Below are positions 37,266 to 49,350 of a stretch of DNA of 64,000 bases, piece by piece. The position numbers were made by a program, and so were the translations under genes. Under the pieces are notes generated by a model. That model saw only the letters and a program-made list of their open reading frames with translations. It had not been told where the DNA came from and ran no database searches. Positions within the stretch are counted from its first letter, which is position 1. Every line of letters starts with the position of its first letter. This DNA comes from Amphiura filiformis (taxonomy: Eukaryota; Echinodermata; Ophiuroidea; Amphilepidida; Amphiuridae): contig NC_092642.1 of NCBI RefSeq assembly GCF_039555335.1, positions 14,146,243-14,210,242 of the forward strand, read 5' to 3'.

Positions 37266-37907
37266 TTATTCATCCCATTCATCCGACCCTGGAGGATATG
37301 CCAAAATCTCTGGATAACAGTTGAAAAACCCCAAGGCATTGGCCATCTGTTGGCGCATGATCATAAGCCCCCTTTCAGTAGGGTGCGTACAATCCCACAT
37401 ATAAATTGGGCCTTGGTCATCCGCATTGTTTAGTCTTGGGTGGATGACGTCATTATAACGTATCACATGGGCATTACCCCCCAGCATTTCCCTGCAGACT
37501 TTATGTGCAAACTTATTTAAGTTTTTTGTGCATCTTACCCCTGCTCCCCTTCTCTTTTCCATTGAATAACCTAGTCGAAATAGGATATCCGACCAGATAA
37601 TCCTAGAGAAGGGGAGAAACTGCCTTAAAGCCCTCAAGTGCTCTTCTATGCTAGCCCTTATCACCCCCAGGTTTGCCCCAAAAATATCGTTTGTGCCCAT
37701 ATGAATTATTATAGTAGTTGGAAATGGACGTTCCTGTAATAGCTTTGCAACTCTCCATTTAAAGTCGAAGAGTTTTCCTCCAGGCTTCCCATTCCAAAAA
37801 CATTCGCCTCCCCCATACAACTGTGTATTCGGTTTTCCCGCGCGATTGATTATTGAGTCCCCGATTATCCATGTGCGAATGGGTCGTTCTGTAATGGGAG
37901 AGAACAA
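37266..37907 (-). CDS. Ngaro SGNH-type hydrolase ORF
   Basis: An intact frame of 213 codons. It shows the SGNH/GDSL blocks: WIIGDSIINRAG near residue 15 (nucleophile Ser), IIHMGTNDIFG near residue 70 (block III Gly-x-Asn-Asp) and CTHPTERG near residue 188 (catalytic His, with the preceding Asp). Ngaro elements often carry such an esterase-like ORF after the recombinase; its role in the element is unknown. It follows the recombinase ORF by about 300 bp. Confidence 0.85.
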   Translation of the reverse strand: MFSPITERPIRTWIIGDSIINRAGKPNTQLYGGGECFWNGKPGGKLFDFKWRVAKLLQERPFPTTIIIHMGTNDIFGANLGVIRASIEEHLRALRQFLPFSRIIWSDILFRLGYSMEKRRGAGVRCTKNLNKFAHKVCREMLGGNAHVIRYNDVIHPRLNNADDQGPIYMWDCTHPTERGLMIMRQQMANALGFFNCYPEILAYPPGSDEWDE

Positions 37908-38203
37908 AAAACTAAGTAAAACTGCAATGATATCGAGGCTAAGGCCCCAACCTTACACAACATCCGTTGAGAGAGTTTCTCTTCCCTATCTCCTGGTGAA
38001 GTACCTTAAATACAAATGGAAATTTATTAATCCTTAATTGCAACTTTTCTTCAAAATTTCCTCCTTGGGGTAGCACCTAATTTAGAAATGAAAATTATCA
38101 CAGTTAATGCAAAAAACTTCCAATCCCTCTTGACATGAGAGATTTTCTCGATGCAAACAAGTGAAGTACCTGAAATGAAATGAAATTGTTAATTAGTCAG
38201 CAA

Positions 38204-39151
38204 TTACTTTAGAAAGACTCTTGTTGTGTTTAACAATGACTGTGGTCTAATGTACGCATGAAAAGCACCCGACTTCCATCTACCCATTTCCTTAATTTGT
38301 TCATCCGAAGCCCCGCCTAATGATGCTACTGTAGCCGCTCCAATTCTGAAACTATGCGCACTGAAATGACTAGGAGATATTCCCAAAAGTTTAATGCCTT
38401 TTTTCATGATACAAGTAAATTGATATGAAGTTAGCGGATCGCCTGCAAAATGTATAAACAGAGGCCCTTGCTGAACAGGTCTTACCCTTAGGTAATCTTC
38501 AATGGCTTTTACCGGGCATAACCGACTATTAGAAGAGCTCTCGATTTTCAATTTTGATGATAGCCCTTTTTGGTCCGTCTTCGAGTATCTGATTGTCATA
38601 TCTATAATTTTTTGATTCTCCTGAGAAATAGATACATCCTCTACAGCTAAAATTCTTGATAAATCACCTGACTTTTTCACACATGTAAACTCTCCAATTC
38701 TTAAAAATCCAAAAAATGCCAAAAGAAATGCCGCCTTGAATAAAATAAATTCAAACTGTGATTTGCAAATGGATGGTAATTTTGTGATCAAATTATCCAG
38801 TATAACTGGTGTAATAGGTAGTCTTGCATCACAACGAGGATTTTGCCTCCTGCAACCTTCCTTCAGTTTTTTGATTATAAAACTACCGGTTGGATCTGGC
38901 CACCCATTAATTTTATGGACAAATGCGAGGGCTGAAATATATGAATTCACTGAGGATGGTGCTTTCCCCTCTAATGTTAAATATGCAATGAAATTTACTA
39001 TATGCTCCTGAGGTGCCGGCCAGATCTGACACAGGTCAAACTGATTTCTGAATCTTAAAAACATTTCTACACCTGCACTATATGATGCCCAAGTTGATGC
39101 TGCCATTGATGCTCTCAACAATCTCTGGTTTTGATTAGCTAAATCCCCCAA
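38204..39151 (-). CDS. Ngaro tyrosine recombinase
   Basis: An open frame of 315 codons, complete in appearance. An N-terminal SAM-like helical region (MAASTWASYSAGVEMFLRF) precedes the catalytic domain. Catalytic residues visible are the first Arg in FFGFLRIGEF, the HxxR box in SAHSFRIGAAT, a Trp/Arg segment in MGRWKSGAF and the Tyr in HAYIRP. It replaces the integrase of LTR elements and integrates a circular cDNA. The start overlaps the end of the RNase H frame by 13 bp. Confidence 0.9.
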   Translation of the reverse strand: MGDLANQNQRLLRASMAASTWASYSAGVEMFLRFRNQFDLCQIWPAPQEHIVNFIAYLTLEGKAPSSVNSYISALAFVHKINGWPDPTGSFIIKKLKEGCRRQNPRCDARLPITPVILDNLITKLPSICKSQFEFILFKAAFLLAFFGFLRIGEFTCVKKSGDLSRILAVEDVSISQENQKIIDMTIRYSKTDQKGLSSKLKIESSSNSRLCPVKAIEDYLRVRPVQQGPLFIHFAGDPLTSYQFTCIMKKGIKLLGISPSHFSAHSFRIGAATVASLGGASDEQIKEMGRWKSGAFHAYIRPQSLLNTTRVFLK

Positions 39152-39573
39152 ACAAATTGCGGCACCGACCTGCCTTCTGCTTCCGCCTCTGGCACCAGAT
39201 TCCGAAAACGCTCTACCTGGAATCGTGAAAGTGCATCAGCAATGTCATTTTGTTTACCAGGTATGTATTTAGCTGAAAATGCAATATTTAACTTTAGACA
39301 TTGCAAAACAAAGAAACGCACTAAATTCATTATTTTTGGACATCTCGATGTTTGCTTGTTGACGATAGCTACAACTGACTGATTGTCTGACCTAAGTAAA
39401 ATTCTCTTTCCTGTCCACTGATCTCCCCATAAAACTAATGCTACTACTATGGGAAAAAATTCAAACCATGCAATAGAATGACTCTTAACTTGATTTGGCC
39501 ATTTACCTTGAAACCATTGGCCCTTTAAAAAACCTCCAAACCCAATACTTGCGCTCGCGTCCGTGAACAGCTG
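39139..39573 (-). pseudogene. Ngaro RNase H, cut off from RT
   Basis: The frame begins with LFTDASASIGFGGF and continues through FFPIVVALVLWG, LLRSDNQSVVAIVNK and DIADALSRF, giving the RNase H acidic residues. It is the continuation of the RT frame, separated from it by the 2.18 kb insertion, so no joint RT-RNase H protein can be made from this copy. Confidence 0.85.
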
Positions 39574-41757
39574 CACACCGTCATCATCCCTATATCTTCG
39601 TGTTAAAAATTGCCGTGGTAGTACGATAAATCCTCACGTTTTTCAACAACTACGCATGGTGATTTTGTTCGAGATAGGCCGTGCGCGACTCAGGCTATGC
39701 ATACAATTTGAGATTTTGAGAGCCGCCACACTGTTTCTATTCTATGTTTTACGATTTTCGCATGGTCAGTATATGGCTGGCCGTAACCGCCACAACGTGG
39801 AGCTGCTACGCGTAGCTTACTTTTCGCTTCGCGGAGCTAAATTGACCAATCATGTTAGATCTTTTCATTACGCGGAGCCAGTTGATGCATCATCGTTCTA
39901 GAGAGAGAAAATTCTTGCCAAAATTAATGTTTACTATGTGGATTTTAAATGAATCGAATGTAAATAAACCACCAACAGTTGTACAGGATCAATACCATTG
40001 TTTGATTAGTGTATAGTCAATGTTACCTTGCATGCATGTGCCATGTGTGTGGCGTGTTTGTTTGTTTGTCTACTGTGTCAGGCCAGGATCACTGACACCC
40101 ACGGTACTGATACTGTCATACTATCACGGTGATCATATTGTTGAATGTTGTTGACTTTAAAATAATCATGATGCAGTCATGTCTACAGTAGAATTCACCA
40201 CGCCCTTTGAAGGACATAAACCCCATTAAAAGCTATTAAACCAAGATAACACTCAATGAAAACAGCTCAACTATGTTACATCAGATCTACTCTGGTTAAA
40301 TACACACTGCACTTGTGTCTGTTTTACCTGTGCAATGAACAATGAGCTGGTATTATAGTTTCAGTTGGGTGAATGATTATAAAGCGAACGCAAGGTAACA
40401 ATACTGTCTGGGCTTTTGTTTACTGAAATGAGACAATAGTCTGCTTATTGTTAACCAGCGTTCTTGAAAATGAGAAGCATAATGGTTTGCAGACTTAACA
40501 CGGTTTAGAAATAATTTGTTCATATTTTTTGGTGTTATCTGTCGTTTACATATCCTTCCTAAAACACAAAAGTACCAATATTTCCAAACACCTAAATTAG
40601 CTAAAATTTAGGAAATGTTACAAAACTATATTTTCTAGAATTTCAGAGAATACTTTAAATATTGACTGGTTATTTTTTACACAGTGACGTCATATAGGCA
40701 ATGGTATAATACTTCTAACATACACTAGGTCACGCGTCAATGGTGAGCGCACTGAGTATTGTGTATAGGAAAACGGGCAGTACCGTAACTACAGTATGTA
40801 TGGCCTACTACTAGCATAAAGTAAATCCGAACTGGTTTGCTGAAGGTCGAATTCCGCAGGCCACGCTTGCAAGATGTACAAATCAGCTCCGGCGATACAC
40901 TGCAGATCGCAGAATTGTGTGCATGGTTTACCACCACTCTGCCTAGCTATATAGTTGTGTACAATACTGTATGAGTTTCTTGTGAGTGCATGTCCATCTT
41001 AATAATAAGTCGGTTCGTACTTTTCATAAATTACTTTTTGAATCATAACTATCGTGACCGAGGATATCTTGCAACTACGTGAAGCTCGCCTGGCAAATTC
41101 TTAATGACTAAATTCGCTTCACGTAATGAGTAAGTCGTACTTGATTGGTCAGTTTTACCTCCGAGTAATGAAAAACTCTAACATGATTGGTCAATTTGGC
41201 TCCACGGAACAAAAAGTCAGCTACGCGTAGCAGCTCCACGTTGTGGCGGTTGCGGCCTACCATATCAGTATCCCATATGATATTTCTATTGTAAGAAAAT
41301 TTTATTTGTTGTCACAGGTTTCGTTTAAATGTACTAACTGGAAATTAAATGTACTAATTAGTGAGGACCGGTATTTTGCTGTGGATATGTTTAACTGCAA
41401 TTTTGATGTAAAACATTTGAAATCCGCTGTAAAAATTTTGATAATATTTAACTCTTTGAGAAAATTATTTTATAAAGGAATGCTGGTAAAACCAGGTGCA
41501 ATACAATGTACATTATTGACACACTATCACGCTCTTTATCTTCGTCAATAATAGAATAATCGATTTCAATCGCATTGAATGCATGAGTTTGTAGTTGACT
41601 ACTGAGCGACCTAAGCGATCGATTGCTAGCCAATCAGATAGAACTCCTTTTCTTGCGTTCAGTGAAATACCACTCGCCTGTCGCTCACTACCACTCGCCT
41701 GTCGCTCACCAACGGAGTATTAAATTTATATTTATCGTATAGGACGTCGACGGTGTG
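39574..41757. mobile_element. 2.18 kb DNA element inserted in the Ngaro
   Basis: The ends are CACACCGTC and GACGGTGTG, flanked by AGCTG on both sides (39569-39573 and 41758-41762), a 5 bp target duplication. Long imperfect subterminal inverted repeats (39775-39900 against 41090-41290, including CCACAACGTGGAGCTGCTAC) are present. No transposase is recognised, so the element looks non-autonomous. Its right 520 bp recurs inverted at 63183-63692. Confidence 0.82.
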
Positions 41758-43187
41758 AGCTGTAAGTCCTCGTCACTTGACCACATTTGATCTGGGATTA
41801 TGGTAGTTCCATTGAAATGTTCAAGAAATAAAACCCACATTTTCAAATCTTTCTGAGCCCCCTCGGATAGTGCAATTTTTTGGCTCGACTTTTTTCCCCC
41901 ACATGTAAGATCTATCAGTCGGCGCAAAAATGCTCTTCCTGGGGCTACTGCTTTGCAAACAAACGAAAGTGACCCGATTACTGATTGCAGCTCTTTCAGG
42001 GAAACCTTTGTATTTTTGGCTAGTTTACGAATTTTTTCCAAAATGCTGGCTAGTTTGTCTTGTGGAACCGAAATGATTTGTTTGATCGAATCGATTTCCA
42101 AGCCTAAATATGTAATTTTCGTACTTGGTCCCATAGATTTTTCTGGTGCTAATGGGACTCCCAAATGTTCGCACACATCTTCAAACATTTCACAAGGCGA
42201 TTGCATGACATAAAACATTCGTTTTAAATGGGGCCCAGTAAAATAGAAATCGTCCATATAATGAGATACCCTGTCAGTCCCCGCTTTTTGTTTTACTACC
42301 CATTCAATGAAGGTTGAAACCCTTTCAAATAGAGCTGGTGAACATGAAGCCCCCATTGGCAAAGCCTTATCCACGTAATATTTACCCAAAACTTTCATGC
42401 CAAGTAGTTGAAAATCTGCTGGGTGTATTGGCAGTAGCCTAAAGGCTGATTTAATGTCTGCTTTTGCCATGAGTGCCCCTTTTCCTACCCCCACAACTAA
42501 TTGAACTGCCTCATCAAAGCTCGCATATTTCACCTTACAAAATTTTGGTTCAATGCCGTCATTAATTGACCCCCCTTCCGGGAATGAGAGGTGCTGAATA
42601 AGCCTGAAACTACCTGGTTCTGATTTTGGCACCAATCCAATAGGCGAGACTATAAGATTAGTAATGGGTTTTTGAATGAATGGGCCTGCGATTCGCTTAG
42701 CGCTTATTTCTTTATTCAATTTCTCCACTGCTCTATCTGGGAATTGTCTAACAGATGGCAAGTTCTGTGCCTCCCTTCCTACCCGATCACCTAAATAATG
42801 TAACTTAAAACCTACAGAAAAGCCTTCTTTAAGGATTTGTGCAGATGCTGAGTCAGGATACTTGTCTAACAATGGAATAAGATTCCCAACTTTTATCGGA
42901 GATGGATATTTACAGCAAATGCAAATAGACTCTACACATTTCGTAGGCCTATTGCTACCATTATTGTTCAATAAACTATTTGCCTCCTTTTCTACAACTA
43001 AATGCCCCATGACCTCGCTCCCCGCATTGCATACATCTGTGTGGGTAGACACAACCTGGTCGCATGCATCCCCTCTCATTGAATTTGAAGCACACAGCGT
43101 GACCTGCTGCTTTACTACTGAACCCTCGTTGTGCTGCGCCTTGAAATTGTTGCGAAACCCGCCTTTGGGCTGAATTTGGGATTGCAT
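41758..43187 (-). pseudogene. Ngaro reverse transcriptase, interrupted
   Basis: The frame carries SPIGLVPKSEPGSFRLIQHL (RT block 2), ALMAKADIKSAFRLLPIHP (block A, catalytic Asp), ALPMGASCSPALFE (block B) and VSHYMDDFYFTG (YMDD box), then ITYLGLEID and the connection region. It breaks at EDLQL where the insertion starts; the last residues before the stop at 41706 come from the inserted DNA. Its start overlaps the gag region in another frame. Confidence 0.9.
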
Positions 43188-44686
43188 AACTTCGACCTTG
43201 AAACTGTTGGCGAAACCCGCCTTTGAATTGCTCCCCTTGCTCGAAATCGATTATTGAACCCTGCTGGACTAGCATATGAGCTATTGTAAGAGCCAGTGTA
43301 AGAACCAGCGTAGGAACTTGGATACGGGTAACCAGTAGGTGCGGTGATATACATTGCCCATAATTCCCCATCTATGGCAGCCCATGACCTTTGTGGTAGA
43401 TTCTGCTGCCTCAACCTAAATTGTTGGTCATAAGTACGCCAACCCCACCCCCCAAACCGTGAAGCAGCCGTCCTAATTAAATGTGCGTATTTCAGCAGCT
43501 CTTGTGCACGATTAGGATGTGCTTCCAAATAAATTGCGCTGAAAATAAGGAAGGCATTGGTCCAAGCATGAATTGTTGTGATAATTTTCTTAGGTTTATC
43601 ATTTTTCCATACGATCTTGCCTCCATCTTTTATTGACAAAGACAATGCATGATCATCTTCAACCTGCTTATTGGGGTCACTTTTTTCCAACAGCAGCGCA
43701 AAATTCACAAATTCCCCATTTATTATTTTTGTCCTCATTGATTGAGGAATTCCTGTGCCTAGGGGACTGCATACTGAAACCAATGGATTGAACCCATATT
43801 GCATTTGATCATTTAACATCATATTCATATCGACATTGCTTGATGAACCCAAATTTTGGATGACATTAGTACCTGCAGTTGTACCTGCCGCTGCATTACT
43901 ATTTGAATGACCATTATTGGCATTGCTAGCTCCAATTGAAATATTGCTAGCCAACGTACTATTTGCTACATTGGGCCTATTGACATTTGCATCATAAACA
44001 ATATTATTTGCACTTCCATTACTAGCAGTAACCAAATTATTGGCGATCGTATTGCTAGGATTAGAGGCTATTGTCATTGCCTGATTAGCACTACCAACAC
44101 TTCCACAAGGGCCTTGATGAGCATGAGAAATATTGATCGAATCAATAGGATTTGCACGACTTATCTCAATCATTGACCCATTTACTTGATTCACAACACG
44201 GGTACCCCGAAAATTACCTGTGAGCAATTGATCTGCTACACCCTGTTGTTGTCTAGCGGGCTGTATCACCGGTATCTGCATCTGTTGACCATGGCCTTGC
44301 TGTTCGATAACTTGTGGTTGTACGTGGTCTTGTTGTACCCAAAGCACTCCATCATCATGTTGTTGATGCAATACTGGTAACTGTTCTTGTGCATCCGCTT
44401 GCGCCATTGGCGGCTGTACCTGTTGAACATTATTCTGTCTAGGTTCACGAATCTCACGACCACGTTGATCACTTTGTTGTGGTACATGTACCTGTCCTTG
44501 GTCAAGTTGGTTCACTTGCCGTACACTGTTCTGTGCATGCGTGACCTCTGCACTGCCACTACTGGTACTAGCTCCATTGTTGACATTCAGCGCACTGTTA
44601 TTATTGACATTCAGCAACTGATTAATCGCTCTTGATTGAGCTCTCGCCTGTCGTTCCGCAGATAAATTGTCTGACGCTTCGACCAA
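43115..44686 (-). pseudogene. Ngaro gag-like ORF with frameshifted zinc knuckle
   Basis: 523 codons. The first 300 residues are Gln/Asn/Ser-rich and low in complexity. A conserved globular part follows (about 43500-43780, with IVWKNDKPKKIITTIHAW and RAQELLKYAHLIRTAASRFG). The zinc knuckle CMQCGERGHGAFSC (CX2CX4HX4C) and the preceding CX-rich segment lie at about 42980-43110 in a neighbouring frame. Both frames remain coding-like across 43240-43370, so a single indel near 43245 probably split gag. Confidence 0.75.
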
Positions 44687-45243
44687 CTTGCACTGACTTT
44701 GGAGTTTGTTTCTGGTTCTTTTTGTTACTTCGCTTCCCCATCTTGCTCTGTACTAGCTAAATCACGACGAATTATTATAACTGTAAAGTCCAATTTTCCG
44801 CAGGCCACTGTCAATAAATATTTGACTTTCCCAGACGAATAGCACTGTATTTTAGTCCCGTTGTAGTTCGGATGAAAGAAAAGTTACTTTCTACTCGCAT
44901 GAATCGTAGAAAAAACCCTGCGAAATGTCAATTTCCAATGTTGATAAAATTCACGACCACAATTTTTCAGGTCTAGATTTTAGTTCCGTTGTAGTTCGGA
45001 TGAAAGAAAATTTACTTTCTACTCACATGAATCGCAGAAAAACCTCGCGAAATGTCAATTTCCAATGTTGATAAATTCACGACCACAATTTTTTCAGGTC
45101 TAGAATAACTCGTCTATTTATCACGACGACTTGGAATATAACGATGAAATCAAATGAAATCAAATGATGAAATCTGCATGTATATCAATCACAGATACTG
45201 TTTTTTCTCGGGGAAAAAACCCCGCGAAAATTAAATCTTGAAC

Positions 45244-45522
45244 GTAAATAAAAATATTTACGACCGTCTCCAATGATGGCTGATTGTGTTGTGATTAGGC
45301 TATGGCTCCCAATGCAACCGGATAAATAACCAAGCCTGCCCTGATTGGCCAAACCCCGACAAGAACACAATGGATGCTTTATGCAAATGAAACATGTGAT
45401 GACCCGCGGTCATTTAACATGTCCTTTCACGAACGCCCCTGGATGCAGGCATGGAAGCACCCATTTCTCTGCAGGGGCAAATTTTGATTCTTCATGATTG
45501 ATCACATTCAGAATCTTTATTA
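45244..45522 (-). repeat. Ngaro split repeat A1 (5' end of the element)
   Basis: 279 bp, matches 36191-36469. On the minus strand this end starts with TAATAAAGATTC, so gene A transcripts reading out of the exon at 45639 meet an AATAAA (plus TTTATT, 45516-45521) supplied by the element. Confidence 0.92.
45516..45521 (-). terminator. Candidate poly(A) signal for gene A
   Basis: AATAAA on the minus strand, 118 bp past the stop of the kinase-like exon. It belongs to the Ngaro terminal repeat, so gene A's 3' end may be transposon-derived. Confidence 0.4.
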
Positions 45523-45638
45523 AAAAACATTTTTATGTTTGCTGGGTATATATGGAAGAATAGGATGTAACTTACGCTTCAAAATTCTCTTCACAGTAGG
45601 TAATTTAGCTCAACATCCAAGAACTCTTTTATCACATT

Positions 45639-46030
45639 TCAAATGTCTTCAGGGACATCGTGATGATGCATATCTAGCTGATAGCAGTGGTCCATGAAAT
45701 GGGTTTTGCCATGTGTGTATTGTTTGTAGAAGCATTCCTTAGGCATAGATATCATTGTAGTTGGGAAGGTGGTCTTCACATCAATATTGGTGTTGAAGAT
45801 AATTATATTGACTGCACCATCCATGTAGAATCCAATCCATGTTACAATGCTTGGATGACGATGTTTTTTCATGATTTCAAGCTCTTCTTTTTCCATTGCC
45901 ATAACAGTCTTTTTGTATGATTTCTTCAAAAATAAAACTTGGTTTGCAGTTGTAGAACTACCTTCACCTAGTTTCTCACCGAATTCAAGATCGCTGTATT
46001 TGATGTAAGTCTCACCCATCACACCAGATT
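45639..46030 (-). CDS. Gene A terminal exon: kinase N-lobe-like, probably inactive
   Basis: The acceptor TGATATTTATAG gives phase 1. The frame has a Gly-rich loop (LEFGEKLGEGSSTTANQVLF), a strand with VMAMEK where VAIK is expected, the helix C region EELEIMKKHRHPSIVTWIGF, and a beta5-like VNIIIF. No HRD or DFG follows. The remaining 50 residues (with MISMPKECF and HHHDVPEDI) may be a degenerate C-lobe start before TGA. The beta3 Lys is replaced by Met, so a pseudokinase or decayed kinase is likely. The Ngaro insertion lies only 117 bp downstream and may have cut off further exons. Kinase homology is fairly clear; functional status is inference. Confidence 0.7.
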
Positions 46031-49009
46031 CTATAAATATCATGTAAAAGTCATCATTAAAATGTTTTTAGATATACTTTGGTGGGGGCTGGAAAAACAT
46101 AGGGGGACAAACACAGTTTTGAACAAAACATGCAACTTGATATCACTTTTTGTGATGTTATATTCTCTGCAGATGTCACTTCGAGGGTAATAACTGCACA
46201 TCAGCTGAATTTCAGCTTTTGTTTAAAATCAGATTGTTGAATAAAACAATAAGTGAATATCTGCCAATGCATTGATAGCAAGTATTTGTGAAACAGGCTC
46301 AGGTGCACTTGTGGTTTTTTTTCCAGCTGTTATGTTATCTTGCCTCTCTGGCACGATAAAAACTTTTACCATCATTGTACCATCAATTAGTTTCTTGTGA
46401 TTTCATTGGAAAATTACTGATTAGATGTTCTGTATCTTGCCCTTTGCGCGTAAAATGTGTCTATATCTGGGTAGTAAGGTACTACGCATGCGCAATCCAT
46501 CTGACGTGATGGCAACAAAAGCTGAAAAAGCCATTTGCTGTTCACTTGAATAGGCTCATATTTGCAATGTTCATCTGAATTCTGACAACATTTTAACATA
46601 ATTTAACCTAAAGCATATTTTACCTAAAGTTATGTTTGTGAATCAGAGAAAGATTATTTTAAGTACTGCCCCTTGGCCCTGTTCCAAAAGATTTTTGTTA
46701 CCATAAGTTTGTCACCCTTGCTCTCTTTTAACACATATTCAAAAACTCAACATAGTGGGTACGCCAGTGGGTAAAACAGCAGTCTTTAAATGTTGTAGTT
46801 ACTGATTTGGAATAACATGTATATATAATAGGTGATTGGGAATAAAAGGCACTGAAATCTATTGAAACACTTTTCAAAATGTTGGGGCCAAGAAAACAAT
46901 ATATTCTGAAGTTCTGACATCAAATCAATCTGCATAATTACAAAACAAACAAAAACACTCAGACAAATCAAGGGATTCAGGGTAAAAACACAACCCAAAT
47001 AGCCAAAAAAATTATTTGATTTTGTGTGTGTTTGTTTAGCTTCAGATTGATTTTGAAAGAAGAATTACAGATTCAGGAATTGGTTCAATGACATGATAAA
47101 TAAAAACTTTAGGCATCCTGCTTTTATTTCAAAAATGTGCTGCTGTATGTTTTGAATTAATTGTGAGCCTCTAATTGGTAGTAATTATGCACACATACCA
47201 GAATAGATTTATTTTGGTATCAAAAGATACACAAGGGAAGAAACCAAAAGTTTAATGACATATAAAGAAAAGTGCTTTTGTTACATACATGTACTTGCCA
47301 ACATTGGAAAATCAAAAACAGGGACAATCTTATACGAAGCGGAGTGAGCGAAGCGCTCGCTTGTCACAGCCAGGGGGTCCAGAGTCCAGGTGCAATGTGC
47401 CGGTGGGGTTGAGGGGCAAAGCCCCCCCATGAAACTCCTGGGCTTCTACACATTACAAACCTATAGGAGCCCCTTCTAAGACAGATACTTTAGAGGACAG
47501 TGGTGCTTTGATTTAAGACTCTAAAACAAGTTTTTTTGTGTGGTTTTAATTAAGGCAGGGATTTTTGGTTAGGTTTTCGGGTACCCGACCGAAATTTCAC
47601 TAAATGACTAGATGCATAGTTATTGGCCCTATTTAATTTTATTTCCATTTTATTTTCAATATTGGGGCCAATTTGACTTTCAAGCCTTCCGAATTCGGCA
47701 CATTTGCACTACATGCAATCATAAGAAAATGGTCAACTTTGGGCTTGTCATTTTATATGAAGTCAACCTATACAATTACTGGGACTTAGCAAAGTTGTAA
47801 TTTAAGACTAGTAGTTATACAAAAGTGATGTTTTATCAATTTTGAAGGTGGACCACATCGACTTTGGGCCCCCTGAAAATGTTGAATTTGCAATAAATTT
47901 CATCTTCGTGAGGGCGCTGTTCGAAATGTAAATGAGTTGTGACATCAATTTTTTGGATATGCATTGTATTTATCCTATATATAGCATCAGTGACAACAAA
48001 AGATTATTAATCTCACAAAAATGTGAATTTAGGGGGCTAAACTTGCCAGTTTACAAAACATTACATTTTTTCTTGCATATTTAATGACCCCGTGACACAA
48101 CACGCAATTACAGAAATTTTTATTTTTTATTTTTTTGACAAATTTGACATGCAGTTAGTGTGTACACAAAGTTTCAGACCTCTCTCTCTTTTATAAAGAA
48201 GGCACAGCCTCCCAAAGATGAAATTTGTTTAAAGGGCAACTTTTAGGTCCAAATTTAGACCCCCCTACTCCAACTTTAAATGGCTGCCACAGAAAATCCG
48301 AAAGAGATACAGACCTCAAATTTGCAGGTTTTTAATACTTTTACAGGTACAACATATGACTAAAATATAAAGCAAATCTGAGGGGGTCAGGTGGGGCGAC
48401 TCCTTGATTTCATATGGAGTGACCCATATGCAACAAAATTTGGATCCTCTAGAAATGACCAGGGTTTTAGTTTTTAACAACCTTATGTTGCATTTTGATA
48501 TGGTAATCTTGTCCATAATCAATGGAAGCTGATGGGTACCAATCATTTTGATATAGCCTGTATCAGTTACTGAGGTGACCAGATCACCAGGCTATCATTT
48601 ATATAGCTATATTATAGGCAGTCAGTGAGTTACATAAAATAACCTTGTGTGGTGTTAGTTACCAGCAAGTGAGTTTTGCCTTTTGTGGTTGGATATGTTG
48701 ATAGCTCACTGCAAGGGTTATTACCATTGATTTGGTCGAAAAAAGGGGATGAGACATGATCAATTATCTGTTAAAGGCAGCAGTGCCGCTGAGAGCCATT
48801 ACGGGCCCGGAGGCAATGTTAACGCATGAGCCCCTTTGATCAGTGATGATGGTGCAGGACTTCATAAGTGTGTGCGTGTGTGTTGGGGGGTAGCAGTGGC
48901 GTAAATTTCTTTGTGAGGAGGGAGGTTGGTGTAAAATCTTTGAACATATGTTGAAGCAGAGTGAAAGTATCATGTTTAGCTGCCAATAATCAAATATGAA
49001 CATTGAAGG

Positions 49010-49350
49010 AGAGAAATGCGCGCAAAGCGCGCACAAATTTTTAATTTGAGAGTGGCATTTTGCTCTTAGATTAAGTTCCTCTTAATAACATCCACGCGAA
49101 GTACAAAAATTTTGCCAATTTGAAACTAAAATGATCCAAGTATGAACGGTTGAATTGGACAAATGCGCGCATAGCGCGCGAAAGTTTGCAATTCGAATTA
49201 GCGGCTTTTGCTCCCATATTGAGCTTATTGAAACAAACTCTGTGCAAATTTTTTTCCAATTTTAAGGTAAATAATTAAATAATAAACTGAAAGGTACAAT
49301 GCGCGAGAAGCGCGCGAAAATTTGCATTTTGTGTTCCCACGACTAAGCTG
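49010..49350. repeat. Three-unit tandem repeat with GCGC palindromes
   Basis: Units of about 145 bp share AATGCGCGC-A-AGCGCGC followed by AAATTTGCA-TT-G and a 'tttgctc' word (49016, 49164 and 49299). Such CpG-rich palindromic words stand out in otherwise AT-rich DNA. Confidence 0.65.

Larger units (their letters stand above)
35368..45522 (-). mobile_element. Ngaro-type tyrosine-recombinase retrotransposon
   Basis: On the minus strand the order is repeat A1 (45522-45244), gag, RT, RNase H, tyrosine recombinase, SGNH hydrolase, repeat B1 (37186-36467), A2 (36469-36191), B2 (36086-35368). This A1-ORFs-B1-A2-B2 split-direct-repeat layout is diagnostic of Ngaro/PAT-like DIRS elements, which insert through a recombinase rather than an integrase. 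There is no LTR-style target duplication, as expected. The B copies are nearly identical, so insertion was recent. A later 2.18 kb insertion (39574-41757) and a gag frameshift inactivate it. Confidence 0.93.
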
